A DNA stretch of 64,000 nucleotides from an uncultured Dehalococcoidia bacterium (GCA_958295865.1 CATQHF010000001.1:434001-498000), one strand, 5' to 3'; shown: positions 42,672 through 51,071, counted from the stretch's first letter. Notes: generated by a model from the letters alone, not told the origin. Translations and numbers: made by a program.

Positions 42672-43315
42672 TGTTCAGTATAGCAGTTAGGGCTGGCTCT
42701 GGTGGCGGCTACGATGAAGACGGGGTTGAGCGCCGCCAGTCTCATCGTGCCGTCGGGCAGGGGCTTGCCGCGCGATGCGCTTATCATCGTGAGTTCGGCG
42801 TCAAAGCCTAGCGCGTTCAGCATGCCATGCGTCTGCGCGGCGCGCTCAATGGAGGCAAGATTTACTACGATATGCCCGTCCGCCTTCAGGCGCGATGCGG
42901 CACATTCCAGGATGGCGGGGAGCTTGACGCCGCCGCCGCCTATGAACACGCAGTCCGGCGCGGGCAGATCGCCGAGCGCGGCGGGCGCTTCGCCGTCAAT
43001 CAGGACAACATTGGCTGCGCCAAGGCGTTCCATGTTGAGGCGCAGCATGGCGAGACATTCGCTATCGCGCTCTATAGCGTACACCGCGCCATTCGCCGCG
43101 ATGACCGCCGCTTCCAATGCGACGGAGCCGCTGCCCGCGCCAACATCCCAGACGACGCTGTTGCGGCGCAGTCCAAGCTTGTACAGGCTCACGGCGCGGA
43201 CTTCGGACTTGGTGATAAGCCCTCTGTGCGGGCGCTTCTGGGCGAAGGCGTCATCGGGCAAGCCTAGCGCTCGATCCATACGGCTTGCGCTGTCGATTAG
43301 CCGTGCGTCAGTCAT
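42668..43315 (-). CDS. cbiT: Cobalt-precorrin-6B (C15) methyltransferase, decarboxylating
   Basis: CbiT is a class I SAM methyltransferase that methylates C15 and decarboxylates the C12 side chain. The 215-residue form beginning MTDARLIDSASRMDRALGLP has ITKSEVRAVSLYKLGLRRNS, VVWDVGAGSGSVALEAAVIA, APDCVFIGGGG and HIVVNLASIERAAQ. The longer frame from 43336 lies inside cbiD, so the ATG at 43315, overlapping the cbiD stop, is preferred. The usual partner CbiE (C5 methylation) is not fused to it and is not in this window. Confidence 0.92.
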   Translation of the reverse strand: MTDARLIDSASRMDRALGLPDDAFAQKRPHRGLITKSEVRAVSLYKLGLRRNSVVWDVGAGSGSVALEAAVIAANGAVYAIERDSECLAMLRLNMERLGAANVVLIDGEAPAALGDLPAPDCVFIGGGGVKLPAILECAASRLKADGHIVVNLASIERAAQTHGMLNALGFDAELTMISASRGKPLPDGTMRLAALNPVFIVAATRASPNCYTEH

Positions 43316-44492
43316 CGGACGCCGCCGGTTGCACAAGCGGAATGGGGCTTGCGGAGGTCGTCGCCTTGCCTAGTATGTCGCCCTCGAAGTCGAAGCAAAT
43401 CGCGTCTATGATAAGGTCGTCGGCTCTGTCGGCGAGGAACAGCCGCGCCGCGTCGCACACCCGCTCGCACACGAGGTCGAACACCGACATCATGCCGTGT
43501 TCGAGGGCAATCTCTTGGAAGTGGCGACCGCTTGCGGCATCGCGCATCTGCGCCTGCGCCTCGTCGGACGCGCCGCACTCGGCAGCCAGCGATGCCAGAA
43601 ACACCGGATCGACCTTGTTGCCGGCGACATGGGTGACGAACTTGCCCATCGCAATCTTGGAGAACTTGCCAATCATCCCGACGAGGGTGGCGCGCGGAAT
43701 GCCGCGCTGCACGCATCGCTTCAGGCTGGAGCCGGTGAAGATGCCCGCGTTGACATACGCCATATCGGGCAGGGCAAGGCGGGGCTTGGTGAACGCCTCG
43801 GACTGCGTGCCGGTGCTGATGACCATGTGCGTGAGATCGTTGGCGGCGGCGACATCGATGCTGACATTGACGCTTGCGCGCCATGCGGCGGTGGAGAACG
43901 GCTGCACAACGCCGGTCGTGCCTAGGATGGATATGCCGTCCACGATTCCAAGGCGCGGGTTGTCCGTCTTCTTGGCGATTTCCCGTCCGTCGGGCACGGA
44001 GATTTCCACGATGAAGGACGCATCGCTGTCGAGGCTTGCGGCGGCTTCCAGTACCGCCTGCTCTATCATGCGGCGGGGGACGCGGGTTATGGAGGCATCG
44101 CCAACGGGGATGCCGGTGCCGGGCTTGGTGACGGTACCTACGCCTTCGCCGCCGCGCAGCGTTACCTTGTTCTCGGCATCGCGGTCTTGCCAGACTTTGG
44201 CGCGTATCTCCGCGCCGGATGTAACATCAGGGTCGTCGCCGCCGTCCTTGATGACGGAGCAGGTAGCGGCGGCAGTCGCATCGCCGCCGTCAATCTCGCG
44301 GCGGTGAAGCTGAAAGGTAGCGTCGCTGCCGATGGGCAGGTGGATTGTGACATCGCTCACAGGCTCGCCGCCGAGCAGCGCGAGGGTTGCGGCTTTGGCG
44401 GCGGCGGCGGCGCATGCGCCGGTCGTGTAGCCGGTACGCATGCCGCGACGCTTCACAGTCGGACGGCTGTAATCGCTCTCTCGCCTTGCCAT
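43308..44492 (-). CDS. cbiD: Cobalt-precorrin-5B C1-methyltransferase
   Basis: CbiD methylates C1 in the oxygen-independent cobalamin route and has no counterpart in the aerobic pathway. The 394-residue product starts with RRGMRTGYTTGACAAAAAKA, the hallmark CbiD N-terminus, then VTIHLPIGSDATFQL, SAEIRAKVWQDRDAENKVTL and GVGTVTKPGTGIPVGDASIT. The C-terminal half has GGKI-like GKFSKIAMGKFVTHVAGNKV. It overlaps cbiT by 8 bp and follows cbiX by 20 bp. Confidence 0.93.
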   Translation of the reverse strand: MARRESDYSRPTVKRRGMRTGYTTGACAAAAAKAATLALLGGEPVSDVTIHLPIGSDATFQLHRREIDGGDATAAATCSVIKDGGDDPDVTSGAEIRAKVWQDRDAENKVTLRGGEGVGTVTKPGTGIPVGDASITRVPRRMIEQAVLEAAASLDSDASFIVEISVPDGREIAKKTDNPRLGIVDGISILGTTGVVQPFSTAAWRASVNVSIDVAAANDLTHMVISTGTQSEAFTKPRLALPDMAYVNAGIFTGSSLKRCVQRGIPRATLVGMIGKFSKIAMGKFVTHVAGNKVDPVFLASLAAECGASDEAQAQMRDAASGRHFQEIALEHGMMSVFDLVCERVCDAARLFLADRADDLIIDAICFDFEGDILGKATTSASPIPLVQPAASDD

Positions 44493-44512
44493 CGTGCCGC
44501 TTCTCCTCCGTG

Positions 44513-45331
44513 TCAGGATGCGTCGAGGATACGGCGCGCCGTGAGTTCCACCAGCTTGTCCTCTACGCCCAGCGTCGGGGTTAGCCGAAAACCGACGGCG
44601 GGGTACTTCTGCCCCAATGCTTCCAGCCCGCCCATGATGTTGCGCGTCAGGATTAGACCGGGGAAGAAGATGTACGGCACGCAGGTTACTGCCGCTACGC
44701 CGCGCTTTTCGACGAGCTCAGCGACCGCCGCTTCCATCGTGGGAGGCCCGAAGTGCGACTGCGCGACCGCTACGGCGTAGCCCGCGCCGAGCCGTTCCTC
44801 CAGCATCTTGCCCATATCGTATAGCCATAGATGGTTATCGGCGGGCGAGCGCGTGCCAGCCTTGACCAGCATGACGCCGGTGGGCGCGCCTGCCGAGTTG
44901 CCGTTGAGCGCCGCGCCCTGCCCCAGCACGCGGGACGCCACAATATCCACGAGCATAGGGTCAGAGCCGAAGATGTCGGACGCCTTGATGCTCACTTGCG
45001 GATGCGCCGCCAGCGCGCGCGCTATCTCCTCTTCGAGGTCGTCGGTGGGGTGCGTGCCTTGCCCAAGCAGGAAGGGCATCACGGTTATTGTGGCGCAGCC
45101 CTCGGCTACCAGAGCGCCTACCGCTTGCGGCAGGTCAGGCTGAATGAACTCCAAGCAAGCCATCCTGACCCTTGCGCCTCGGTCGGCGAGTCGCTCTTGC
45201 AGCAGGCGCACCATCTCACGCAAGCCGTCTATGGTGTGGCTGCCGCGCTGACTGCCGTGCGCGAGCAGAATGACGCCCCATGCCGCGTCGGGTTCGCTGC
45301 CGTTATGGTTATGTGGGGTTGTAGTGGTCAT
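44513..45331 (-). CDS. cbiX: Sirohydrochlorin cobaltochelatase, two-domain form
   Basis: CbiX inserts cobalt early into sirohydrochlorin. The product is 272 residues from the ATG at 45331, whose ATGA overlaps the cbiC stop; an upstream frame to 45463 lies inside cbiC. It has WGVILLAHGSQRGSHTIDGL with the metal-inserting His, ITVMPFLLGQGTHPTDDLEE with a second metal His, and a second half with AAVTCVPYIFFPGLILTRNI. That is the long CbiX layout of two related halves. It places cobalt insertion at the start of this gene set. Confidence 0.9.
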   Translation of the reverse strand: MTTTTPHNHNGSEPDAAWGVILLAHGSQRGSHTIDGLREMVRLLQERLADRGARVRMACLEFIQPDLPQAVGALVAEGCATITVMPFLLGQGTHPTDDLEEEIARALAAHPQVSIKASDIFGSDPMLVDIVASRVLGQGAALNGNSAGAPTGVMLVKAGTRSPADNHLWLYDMGKMLEERLGAGYAVAVAQSHFGPPTMEAAVAELVEKRGVAAVTCVPYIFFPGLILTRNIMGGLEALGQKYPAVGFRLTPTLGVEDKLVELTARRILDAS

Positions 45332-45975
45332 AGGCTTTCGTCCAGGGCAAGCGTCAGGAGAGCGTTGAGGGTTGCGGCGGCGGCGCTGCTGCCGCCACGA
45401 TTGCCCAGAATGGTGATGTACGCCGCGGGACGCTTGCCAATCTCGTCCTTTGCCTCGGCGCATGCGACAAAGCCGACGGGCATGCCGATGATGAGCGCGG
45501 GCGCGGCGGTTTGTTCGTCCACGGCGTCCAGCAATGCCAGCAGAGCCGTTGGAGCGTTGCCGATGGCGACGACCGCGCCATGGAGCTGCGGCGTGAGTTC
45601 GAGCATGGCGGCGGCGGAGCGCGTGATGCCCGCGCGCTTAGCGCGCTGCGCGACGCTGGGCGCGTCGATCATCGTGGTTATCGGGTTGCCCGCGCGCGCC
45701 AACAGCGCCTTGGATGTGCCGACTTCCACCATTCGCACGTCGGTGACGATAGTCGCGCCGCGCCTGATTGCCGCGATGCCCCGCTCGACCGCGCCTTCGC
45801 TGAAGCGCACGGAGTCCACAATCTGCGGCTCGCCCTCGGCGCGCACGATGCGCCCAAGCACATAGCGTTCGCGCGCCGTGAGGTGCGGAGTGGGCGGCAT
45901 CGCAGCCTCAACCATCTCAAGGCTGCGGCGTTCTATCTCTTCCGGCGCGAGTCCGTATTTCTGCAATAGCGTCAA
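45328..45975 (-). CDS. cbiC: Cobalt-precorrin-8 methylmutase
   Basis: CbiC moves the C11 methyl group to C12 to form cobyrinate. This 215-residue product has the family motifs YGLAPEEIERRSLEMVEAA, SEGAVERGIAAIRRGATIVT, DVRMVEVGTSKALL and GNAPTALLALLDAV, ending with IIGMPVGFVACAEAKDEIGK and YITILGNRGGSSAAAATLNA. It is the first gene of the operon. The region upstream (45976-46569), shared with the divergent pth, is filled with repeat elements, and no cobalamin-riboswitch box could be recognised there. Confidence 0.92.
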   Translation of the reverse strand: MTLLQKYGLAPEEIERRSLEMVEAAMPPTPHLTARERYVLGRIVRAEGEPQIVDSVRFSEGAVERGIAAIRRGATIVTDVRMVEVGTSKALLARAGNPITTMIDAPSVAQRAKRAGITRSAAAMLELTPQLHGAVVAIGNAPTALLALLDAVDEQTAAPALIIGMPVGFVACAEAKDEIGKRPAAYITILGNRGGSSAAAATLNALLTLALDESL

Positions 45976-46087
45976 TTCTGATTTGCCCGTCTAACAAGGT
46001 TGATTTGCCGATACATAATACCATGCTTTATCGGGCATAACACAAAGGGGGCGGCAGAGAGTAGCGTTTCCACAGGCGGCAAGCCTT

Positions 46088-46114
46088 TTCGTCATTCTTG
46101 CGAAAGCAGGAATC
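46088..46114. repeat. Family B half-unit (REP-like hairpin)
   Basis: CGTCATTCTTGCGAAAGCAG and GAATCCA form the family B hairpin without the remaining element. It is located in the cbiC leader region. Confidence 0.6.
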
Positions 46115-46178
46115 CAGAGTATCTAAGGCACATTCAAGTATAAACGACCTTGCCGTTCGACTTTGAAAATCGCAATCA

Positions 46179-46302
46179 GTCAAGGGCGAGGGTTTTCGCC
46201 CCCATCCTAACCTTCCCCCAAAGGGGGAAGGGACAATCACGCCGTCGGATTGCGCTTGACAGCAGGCAACCTTCCTCCATCAAGGGGGAAGGGATTTTCT
46301 CC
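46179..46302. mobile_element. Non-autonomous element, family A copy 4 (truncated)
   Basis: The core matches copy 1 in inverse orientation: GTTTTCGCCCCCATCCTAAC, GGGGGAAGGGACAATCACGC, CGTCGGATTGCGCTTGACAG and CAACCTTCCTCCATCAAGGG. The right end keeps GATTTTCTCC, the left TIR is missing. It lies in the divergent cbiC-pth region. Confidence 0.7.
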
Positions 46303-46314
46303 AATTAAGAATAG

Positions 46315-46392
46315 GACTTACGCGGTTGGGCGCGATTTCGTACTTGAAACGGGTCAATCTCGGGTAGGAGTTCATATTCAAGTGCGTAAGTC
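46315..46392. mobile_element. Small element with ACTTACGC inverted ends
   Basis: GACTTACGC (46315-46323) and GCGTAAGTC (46384-46392) are perfect 9-bp inverted ends around a 60-bp non-coding core. The sequence lies exactly between family A copies 4 and 5. GGACTTACGC-type ends recur in small IS-derived elements of other bacteria, so a deletion derivative of an IS is possible. Confidence 0.5.
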
Positions 46393-46399
46393 TTGATGA

Positions 46400-46494
46400 G
46401 AAGATTGCATTGGTACGGTTTAGCCGTCGATGGGCGAGGGTTTTCGCCCCCATCCTAACCTTCCCCCAGAGGGGGAAGGGACTTTCTTCGATTT
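46400..46494. mobile_element. Non-autonomous element, family A copy 5 (degenerate)
   Basis: The left end GAAGATTGCATTGGTAC resembles the TIR, followed by GGTTTAGCCGTCGATGGGCG, CCCCCATCCTAACCTTCCCC and GAGGGGGAAGGGAC. The right end TTTCTTCGATTTTGTC is eroded. A 13-bp match to the right end of copy 2 (ATTATACTAATGC) is found separately at 46561-46573. Confidence 0.6.
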
Positions 46495-46569
46495 TGTCAG
46501 ATAGGTCATAGGCGGATGGTGTAAAATATCAACGGAACTTAGCGATAGAGTTTCTGCTAGATTATACTA

Positions 46570-47193
46570 ATGCGAAATCTGATACATTCCATAACGGGCG
46601 GGCGCGGCGCGGGTGAACGGCGCGCGCTGCCGCCGTCTCTTATCGTCGTTGGGCTGGGCAATCCGGGGCCGGAGTACGCGGACACGCGGCACAACGCCGG
46701 TTTCTGGTGCGTGGACGCCCTCGCCGCTAAGCATCGCATTACGCTGGAGCGGCGGCATAGAGCGGCTATCATCGGCGAGGGCGAGATAGCGGGCTGCCGC
46801 GTCGCGCTGGTGAAGCCGCGCACCTTCGTCAATCGCAGCGGCGCGGCGATCCGCTACCTGACGGCGCGCTATGCCGTGCCTATCGACAGGCTGCTCATCG
46901 TTTGCGACGACATCAACCTGACGCCGGGCAAGCTGCGGCTGCGGCGCAAGGGCAGCGCGGGCGGGCATAACGGCATCAAGTCGGCGATAGAGGCTGCTGG
47001 TTCGCAGGGGTTTCCCCGCCTCAGGATAGGCGTTGGACGGCCAGCCGACGGCACGGGGCAAATCGAGCATGTCATTGGGCCTATGCAGCGGGATGAGCGC
47101 AAGGTCATCGACGAGGCGGTGGAGCGCGCCGTCGATGCAGTCGCATGCCTGCTGTCGGACGGCATAGACGAGGCGATGAGCCGCTTCAACTAA
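46570..47193 (+). CDS. pth: Peptidyl-tRNA hydrolase
   Basis: Pth recycles peptidyl-tRNAs that drop off ribosomes. The 207-residue product has LIVVGLGNPGPEYADTRHNA with the catalytic His41, KPRTFVNRSGAAIRYL, LIVCDDINLTPGKLRLRRKG with Asp113/Asp114, and SAGGHNGIKSAIEAAG. The N-terminus is odd: a 23-residue basic extension (MRNLIHSITGGRGAGERRAL before PPS) precedes the usual start of the fold, and 46570 is the only ATG, GTG or TTG in frame. That ATG falls inside a 13-bp sequence identical to the right end of a family A element. No good Shine-Dalgarno is visible. Confidence 0.92.
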   Translation: MRNLIHSITGGRGAGERRALPPSLIVVGLGNPGPEYADTRHNAGFWCVDALAAKHRITLERRHRAAIIGEGEIAGCRVALVKPRTFVNRSGAAIRYLTARYAVPIDRLLIVCDDINLTPGKLRLRRKGSAGGHNGIKSAIEAAGSQGFPRLRIGVGRPADGTGQIEHVIGPMQRDERKVIDEAVERAVDAVACLLSDGIDEAMSRFN

Positions 47194-47198
47194 AGCGG

Positions 47199-47368
47199 AA
47201 TTAAGAATTAGAAATTAAGAATTAAGAATTGGGTTGGGGTTTAGGCTTGGTGTGTGGGATGTTTCTTGGATTGATGGCGAGACGGAGTGCGAAGGCGATT
47301 GCTGAAGCCTACTCGTCCGGCAGACTACGATTTTTGATTCCTCACTCCGTTCGGAATGACAGGGGGAA
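47199..47368. repeat. Family C repeat, copy 1
   Basis: A run of AATTAAGAATTA-type words (47199-47230) is followed by GGGTTGGGGTTTAGGC, GGGATGTTTC, and then TTTTTGATTCCTCACTCCGT and TCGGAATGACAGGGGGA (to 47368). The same order of blocks occurs at 51081-51243, in both cases directly after a stop codon. Confidence 0.65.
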
Positions 47369-47429
47369 GAGGTTCGGGATGACAGCGGGTTGAGGCGCTG
47401 TGTTTGGGATGTCTGGCGGCGGGGCGATG

Positions 47430-47451
47430 GGGGCGACTGGCCAGTCGCCCC
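47430..47451. repeat. Perfect 22-bp palindrome
   Basis: GGGCGACTGG and CCAGTCGCCC (47431-47450) plus one flanking pair form a perfect palindrome with no loop, followed by CTAC, as in the widespread GTAGGGGCGAC repeats. It lies between pth and the downstream convergent gene. Confidence 0.7.
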
Positions 47452-47486
47452 TACATGATCGGGGGGCGCTTGCCCCGCCGCCGCTG

Positions 47487-48299
47487 TCAGCGGAAGGGTG
47501 GGTGGCGTTCGGGGCGGCGGGGCTTTTTGTTGCCGGGTAGGTGGCTTATCTCGGATAGGTAGTCGGTGTGTCCCTGGGAGATTTGCCTTGCGCTTTCGGC
47601 TGCTTTTTCTTCTATTCGCTCGGCTTCGGCTACTTCTTTCATGTGCGCTTCCGATACAGGCGCGTGGCTCTCGACTACCGCCGGGTGGTCTTCGTCGAGG
47701 TCTCGGCAGGCGCAGATGCAGTCGGGGTGGCAAGGGGAGTAGTAGGACATGAACTCCGGGTCGGGGGTGGAGGGGTTGCCGAAGCCCCAGCTGAGCAGGA
47801 CTTTGGCGGCTTCTATCCTGTCCCTTGGCTTGGCGTCTCGGTCGCGCCCTTCCAGCACTTCGTTGAGTATTCTGACTATGCTTGCGCCTTCGCCGGTCTC
47901 GACGCGGATGCGGGCGACGAGCTTTTTGTTCAGCCTTTCGTGTTCGGGGCTGACTGCTTGGGCGGGGCCGTTTTCGGATTGGGCGTCTTCTTTCTTTGCC
48001 TGCCGTTCCATCTTGGAGCTGAGGCTGTTGATGAGGGCTTCGGCTTCTTGGAAGCCGAGCTTGAGCAGCAGGCGGGCGGCTTGGAGTCTGTGATGGGGCG
48101 TGGAGTCGAGGTCGTCGCCGGTCATGATGGAGACGATGCTGCGGATGATGGTTCTGCCGTTGTCTGTTTCTTGGTGGACTAGGTGCTGGAGGTGCTCGAT
48201 GGCGGTTGTGCAGTGCCTGTTGTCCAGGTGGTCATGTTCGCCATGCCCGTCCTGGGCGTCCTGTTGTGCGTGCTGGTTTATGGGAGTTGGTTGGTTCAT
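47487..48299 (-). CDS. Unknown protein with two copies of a helical module
   Basis: This 270-residue protein begins MNQPTPINQHAQQDAQDGHG. Two similar modules follow: one with GRTIIRSIVSIMTGDDLDST and HHRLQAARLLLKLGF, the other with GASIVRILNEVLEGRDRDAK and RDRIEAAKVLLSWGF. After them comes a short cysteine-rich piece (CHPDCICACRDL) and a charged tail (EVAEAERIEEKAAESARQIS). The repeated motif, a short helix, then an Asp-rich turn, then an R-x-x-AA-x-LL helix, is internal duplication. No family was recognised. Family C repeats lie on both sides. Confidence 0.65.
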   Translation of the reverse strand: MNQPTPINQHAQQDAQDGHGEHDHLDNRHCTTAIEHLQHLVHQETDNGRTIIRSIVSIMTGDDLDSTPHHRLQAARLLLKLGFQEAEALINSLSSKMERQAKKEDAQSENGPAQAVSPEHERLNKKLVARIRVETGEGASIVRILNEVLEGRDRDAKPRDRIEAAKVLLSWGFGNPSTPDPEFMSYYSPCHPDCICACRDLDEDHPAVVESHAPVSEAHMKEVAEAERIEEKAAESARQISQGHTDYLSEISHLPGNKKPRRPERHPPFR

Positions 48300-48453
48300 T
48301 GGTTTTTCCCAAGGTTTTCAGGGTGTCGGGATTTCAAGGGTTGGGGTTTTGGATTGTCAGTGATTAGGTGTTAGGTTTTTCGTGCTTGTTATGCGACTTA
48401 TGTTCTTGCGGATAGTATAGGTGAGGGTTTGTGTGGTGTCAAGGGTGATTTTC

Positions 48454-48525
48454 AATTAAAAATTAAGAATTAGGAATTAGGAATTAAGAATTGGGGGACG
48501 GGTGGTTCGACAGGCTCACCACGAA
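48454..48525. repeat. Family C repeat, copy 2, plus a GTTCGACAGGCTCACC motif
   Basis: AATTAAAAATTAAGAATTAG and GAATTAGGAATTAAGAATTG (48454-48493) are followed by GGTTCGACAGGCTCACCACG (about 48503-48522), a dispersed repeat motif seen in many bacterial genomes. A reverse relative, TGTCCTGAGCGTAGCCGAAG, lies at 63736-63755. Confidence 0.6.
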
Positions 48526-48642
48526 CGAAAAGACGGCTTACTGTGAACGGGGTAATGAGGTGCGTTGTGGCTGACCTTGATGGCGATTAACTGATAGACT
48601 GAATTATTGATAGGCTGATAGGCTGCTGTGTCGGAGGGGATG

Positions 48643-49095
48643 ATGACTAGATGGTGGCTGATTGGGGGCGGCGCGCTGCTGGGCGTTTTGCTTATCGGCA
48701 GTGTCGCGCTTGCTTTGCTGTCGGGGGAGACGGAGTTTGCGCCGGGCACGCCGGAGCGCGCGGTTCAAGACTTGCTGCGCGCGGCTGAGGACGATGACAT
48801 CGAGACGGTGTATGCGATGCTGTCCCGGGAGTTGCGGCAGAGGTGCGAGCTTAAGAATTACGCGGTCGGCAGAGTGCGAGAGCTCGAAATTTTCGCCACG
48901 CTGCGCGACGCCAAGATCGTGGATGGCACGACCTTTGTGAATGTGCGGATAACGGAGTTCTATGGCGGCGGTCCTTTCGGCAGCGGGGAGTCGTCGCATG
49001 ACCAGCGCTTTGCGCTGCGGCAGGAAGCGGGTGAGTGGAAGTTCACCGAGTATCCCTGGCCCTATGACTATTGCCGCGAATCTGACGATGAGTGA
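48643..49095 (+). CDS. Membrane-anchored small protein with NTF2/DUF4878-like domain
   Basis: This protein of about 150 residues has a single N-terminal membrane segment (RWWLIGGGALLGVLLIGSVA) and an exported domain. The domain begins APGTPERAVQDLLRAAEDDD, IETVYAMLSRELRQRCELKN, then VNVRITEFYGGGPFGSG and EWKFTEYPWPYDYC. The layout, a helical pair followed by strands, recalls NTF2-like DUF4878 lipoproteins. GGAGG at 48633-48637 fits the ATG at 48643 best. GTG 48628 and ATG 48640 are alternatives. Function unknown. Confidence 0.7.
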   Translation: MTRWWLIGGGALLGVLLIGSVALALLSGETEFAPGTPERAVQDLLRAAEDDDIETVYAMLSRELRQRCELKNYAVGRVRELEIFATLRDAKIVDGTTFVNVRITEFYGGGPFGSGESSHDQRFALRQEAGEWKFTEYPWPYDYCRESDDE

Positions 49096-49202
49096 TTTGC
49101 GATTGGCGCGCCCGTCGAGTCACGTATGCGTACTGTGCTAGATTTGATAATCCCGCCCATCCTCTATCAGGTTTAGCCGCCCCGCCGTGAAAGGGATTTG
49201 CG

Positions 49203-51071
49203 ATGTCTGACGCCTTGTCGATTGTGTTCGGTATTCTTGGGTCGCTTATGTTTCCGGTTGCCATAGGGTTGGCGGTCTATGGCATCATCGTTTGGAGACG
49301 CCGCGCGGCCGGACAGGGGCAGGACGCGGAGGAAGACGCTGAGCAAGACGCCGGCATCGGGACGGTGCGCCGTCTGTACTTTTATCTCGTCGCCTTTGTG
49401 TCGCTGATGATGTTTGTGAGCGGCGTGGCGCTGCTGCTTCAGTTCGTCTTCGACAGCATATTCGGCGGCGATGTGATTTCGGAGTCCAACATAAGGCTTG
49501 CCGGCGGAGCGTCGCTCGCCATAGTGGGCTTGCCGTTGTGGTTCTTTCACTGGCGCTTCATACAGCGCGCCGTGGCGGAGCAGCCGGTGGAGATACGCTC
49601 CATCCTGCGTAAGCTGTACATATACATTACGCTTGCCGTAGCGGTGAGCATTCTCATCTATGCTACGCTCGGGGTGCTGAACTGGATATTCGGGGTTGAC
49701 GATTTCAGCGGTTACGGCATCGCCGCGATTATCTGCTGGAGCGCGGTATGGGCGTTTCACTGGCTCATCGAGGAGCGCGAGGGGCAGCCCACGCCGGAGA
49801 CGCGCGCAGTTCGCCGTCTGTACATCTATATCGCCGCGCTTGTCGCGCTCGTGATGCTGTCGCTGGGCGTCGGGCGAGCGCTGTACTTCGTCCTGCTGGA
49901 GGGGTATAACGCGCTGGCATCCGTGCCGACGCTCGCCGGCGAGTCGGGGCTGTGGCGTCCGACTATGCGGGAGATGCTGTCGGTGGCGATTTTCGGCGGC
50001 GGCGCATGGGCGCTGCACTGGCTATACATCGCGCGGCAAGACTACGGCTCCGCGCTGCGGCAGGTGTATCTGTACATCTTCGCAATTCTGGGCGGCGTGA
50101 TGACGACCTTGTCCGCGCTCGGCATAATCATCCACGAGATACTGGTATGGGCTTTGGGCAATATGAGCGCGGAGTCGAACGCGCTGCATTTCGGCTTTCT
50201 GCCGGGGTCGGTCGCCACGCTCAGCGTGGGCGCGGCGCTGTGGGCGTATCACTGGCACATGGTAAGGCGCGAGTCGGATGCGTCGGCCGGCGGGGCGCTG
50301 TCGGCGCGGCGAGCGTACACCTACATACTTTCGGCGATAGGCACGGGCGCGCTTGCGGTCGCCATATTCATGCTGGTGAGCGCGGCGTTCAAGCTGCTTC
50401 TGGCGAGCTTCAGCGATGTGGTCATCGGGGGCGAGCTGTGGAAGGGGGCGCTCGCAAACATCGTTACGCTGGGCGTTCTGGGCGGGCCGGTCTGGGGATA
50501 CTATTGGCGCACGATACAGGGGCGCACTCTGGACTTGGGCGCGGACGAAAGGGAGTCGGTCTCACGCCGCATCTTCATATTCGCCGCGCTGGGGGTGGGA
50601 GTGCTGGCGCTTCTGGGCAGTGTCAGCGCCCTGCTGTTCATGTTTCTGCGGGACTTGCTGGATGCGGCGCTTTCGCTGGACACGCTGAACGATATGAGCG
50701 CGCCAGTCGCCATAATCGCCGCCGCCGCCGCCTTCCTGCCCTATTACTGGTCGGTGTATCGGGAGGATAGGGACGCCGCGCCTGAGGCTGCGCCTATGCC
50801 GCCGGTTCATGCTGAGGCTGCGGAGGTACGACCGCGTCGCAAGGAGGTTACGCTGCTCGCCGCCGGGGATGGCGAACCGCTTGCGCGGCGACTTCAGGGC
50901 GCGCTGGGATATGAGATAAGCACACTCCGTTGGGCGGACGCGGACGCCGCCACGCCCGCGCTCACGGATGAAGCTTGCGCCGAGCTAGCGCAAGCGGTGG
51001 CGGTGGCTGAGGGCGGGCGAGTGATGCTCATTCCGGACGGCGACGGGGTGCGGGTTGTGTCGTATGACTAG
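49203..51071 (+). CDS. DUF5671 multi-repeat membrane protein
   Basis: This 622-residue membrane protein is made of about five copies of a ~95-residue unit. Each copy opens with an R-x-LY-x-YI motif (VRRLYFYLVAFVSLMMFVSG, LRKLYIYITLAVAVSILIYA, VRRLYIYIAALVALVMLSLG, LRQVYLYIFAILGGVMTTLS, SRRIFIFAALGVGVLALLGS) and ends in W-x-x-HW (for example WFFHWRFIQ). This is the DUF5671 pattern known in Chloroflexota; role unknown. The C-terminal 100 residues are soluble (EVTLLAAGDGEPLARRLQGA). It is followed at once by a family C repeat. Confidence 0.88.
   Translation: MSDALSIVFGILGSLMFPVAIGLAVYGIIVWRRRAAGQGQDAEEDAEQDAGIGTVRRLYFYLVAFVSLMMFVSGVALLLQFVFDSIFGGDVISESNIRLAGGASLAIVGLPLWFFHWRFIQRAVAEQPVEIRSILRKLYIYITLAVAVSILIYATLGVLNWIFGVDDFSGYGIAAIICWSAVWAFHWLIEEREGQPTPETRAVRRLYIYIAALVALVMLSLGVGRALYFVLLEGYNALASVPTLAGESGLWRPTMREMLSVAIFGGGAWALHWLYIARQDYGSALRQVYLYIFAILGGVMTTLSALGIIIHEILVWALGNMSAESNALHFGFLPGSVATLSVGAALWAYHWHMVRRESDASAGGALSARRAYTYILSAIGTGALAVAIFMLVSAAFKLLLASFSDVVIGGELWKGALANIVTLGVLGGPVWGYYWRTIQGRTLDLGADERESVSRRIFIFAALGVGVLALLGSVSALLFMFLRDLLDAALSLDTLNDMSAPVAIIAAAAAFLPYYWSVYREDRDAAPEAAPMPPVHAEAAEVRPRRKEVTLLAAGDGEPLARRLQGALGYEISTLRWADADAATPALTDEACAELAQAVAVAEGGRVMLIPDGDGVRVVSYD

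Noticed and set aside
43285..44307. 340-codon plus-strand frame opposite cbiD
   Set aside because: The opposite strand codes a complete cbiD with signature motifs; this frame is shadow.
46179..46494. CRISPR or phage attachment site
   Set aside because: Repeats are few, unequal and match dispersed elements elsewhere with terminal inverted repeats; there is no integrase or cas gene.
45976..46569. Cobalamin riboswitch ahead of cbiC
   Set aside because: No B12-box-like conserved segment was recognised on the minus strand; the space is filled by repeat elements. A covariance search would be decisive.
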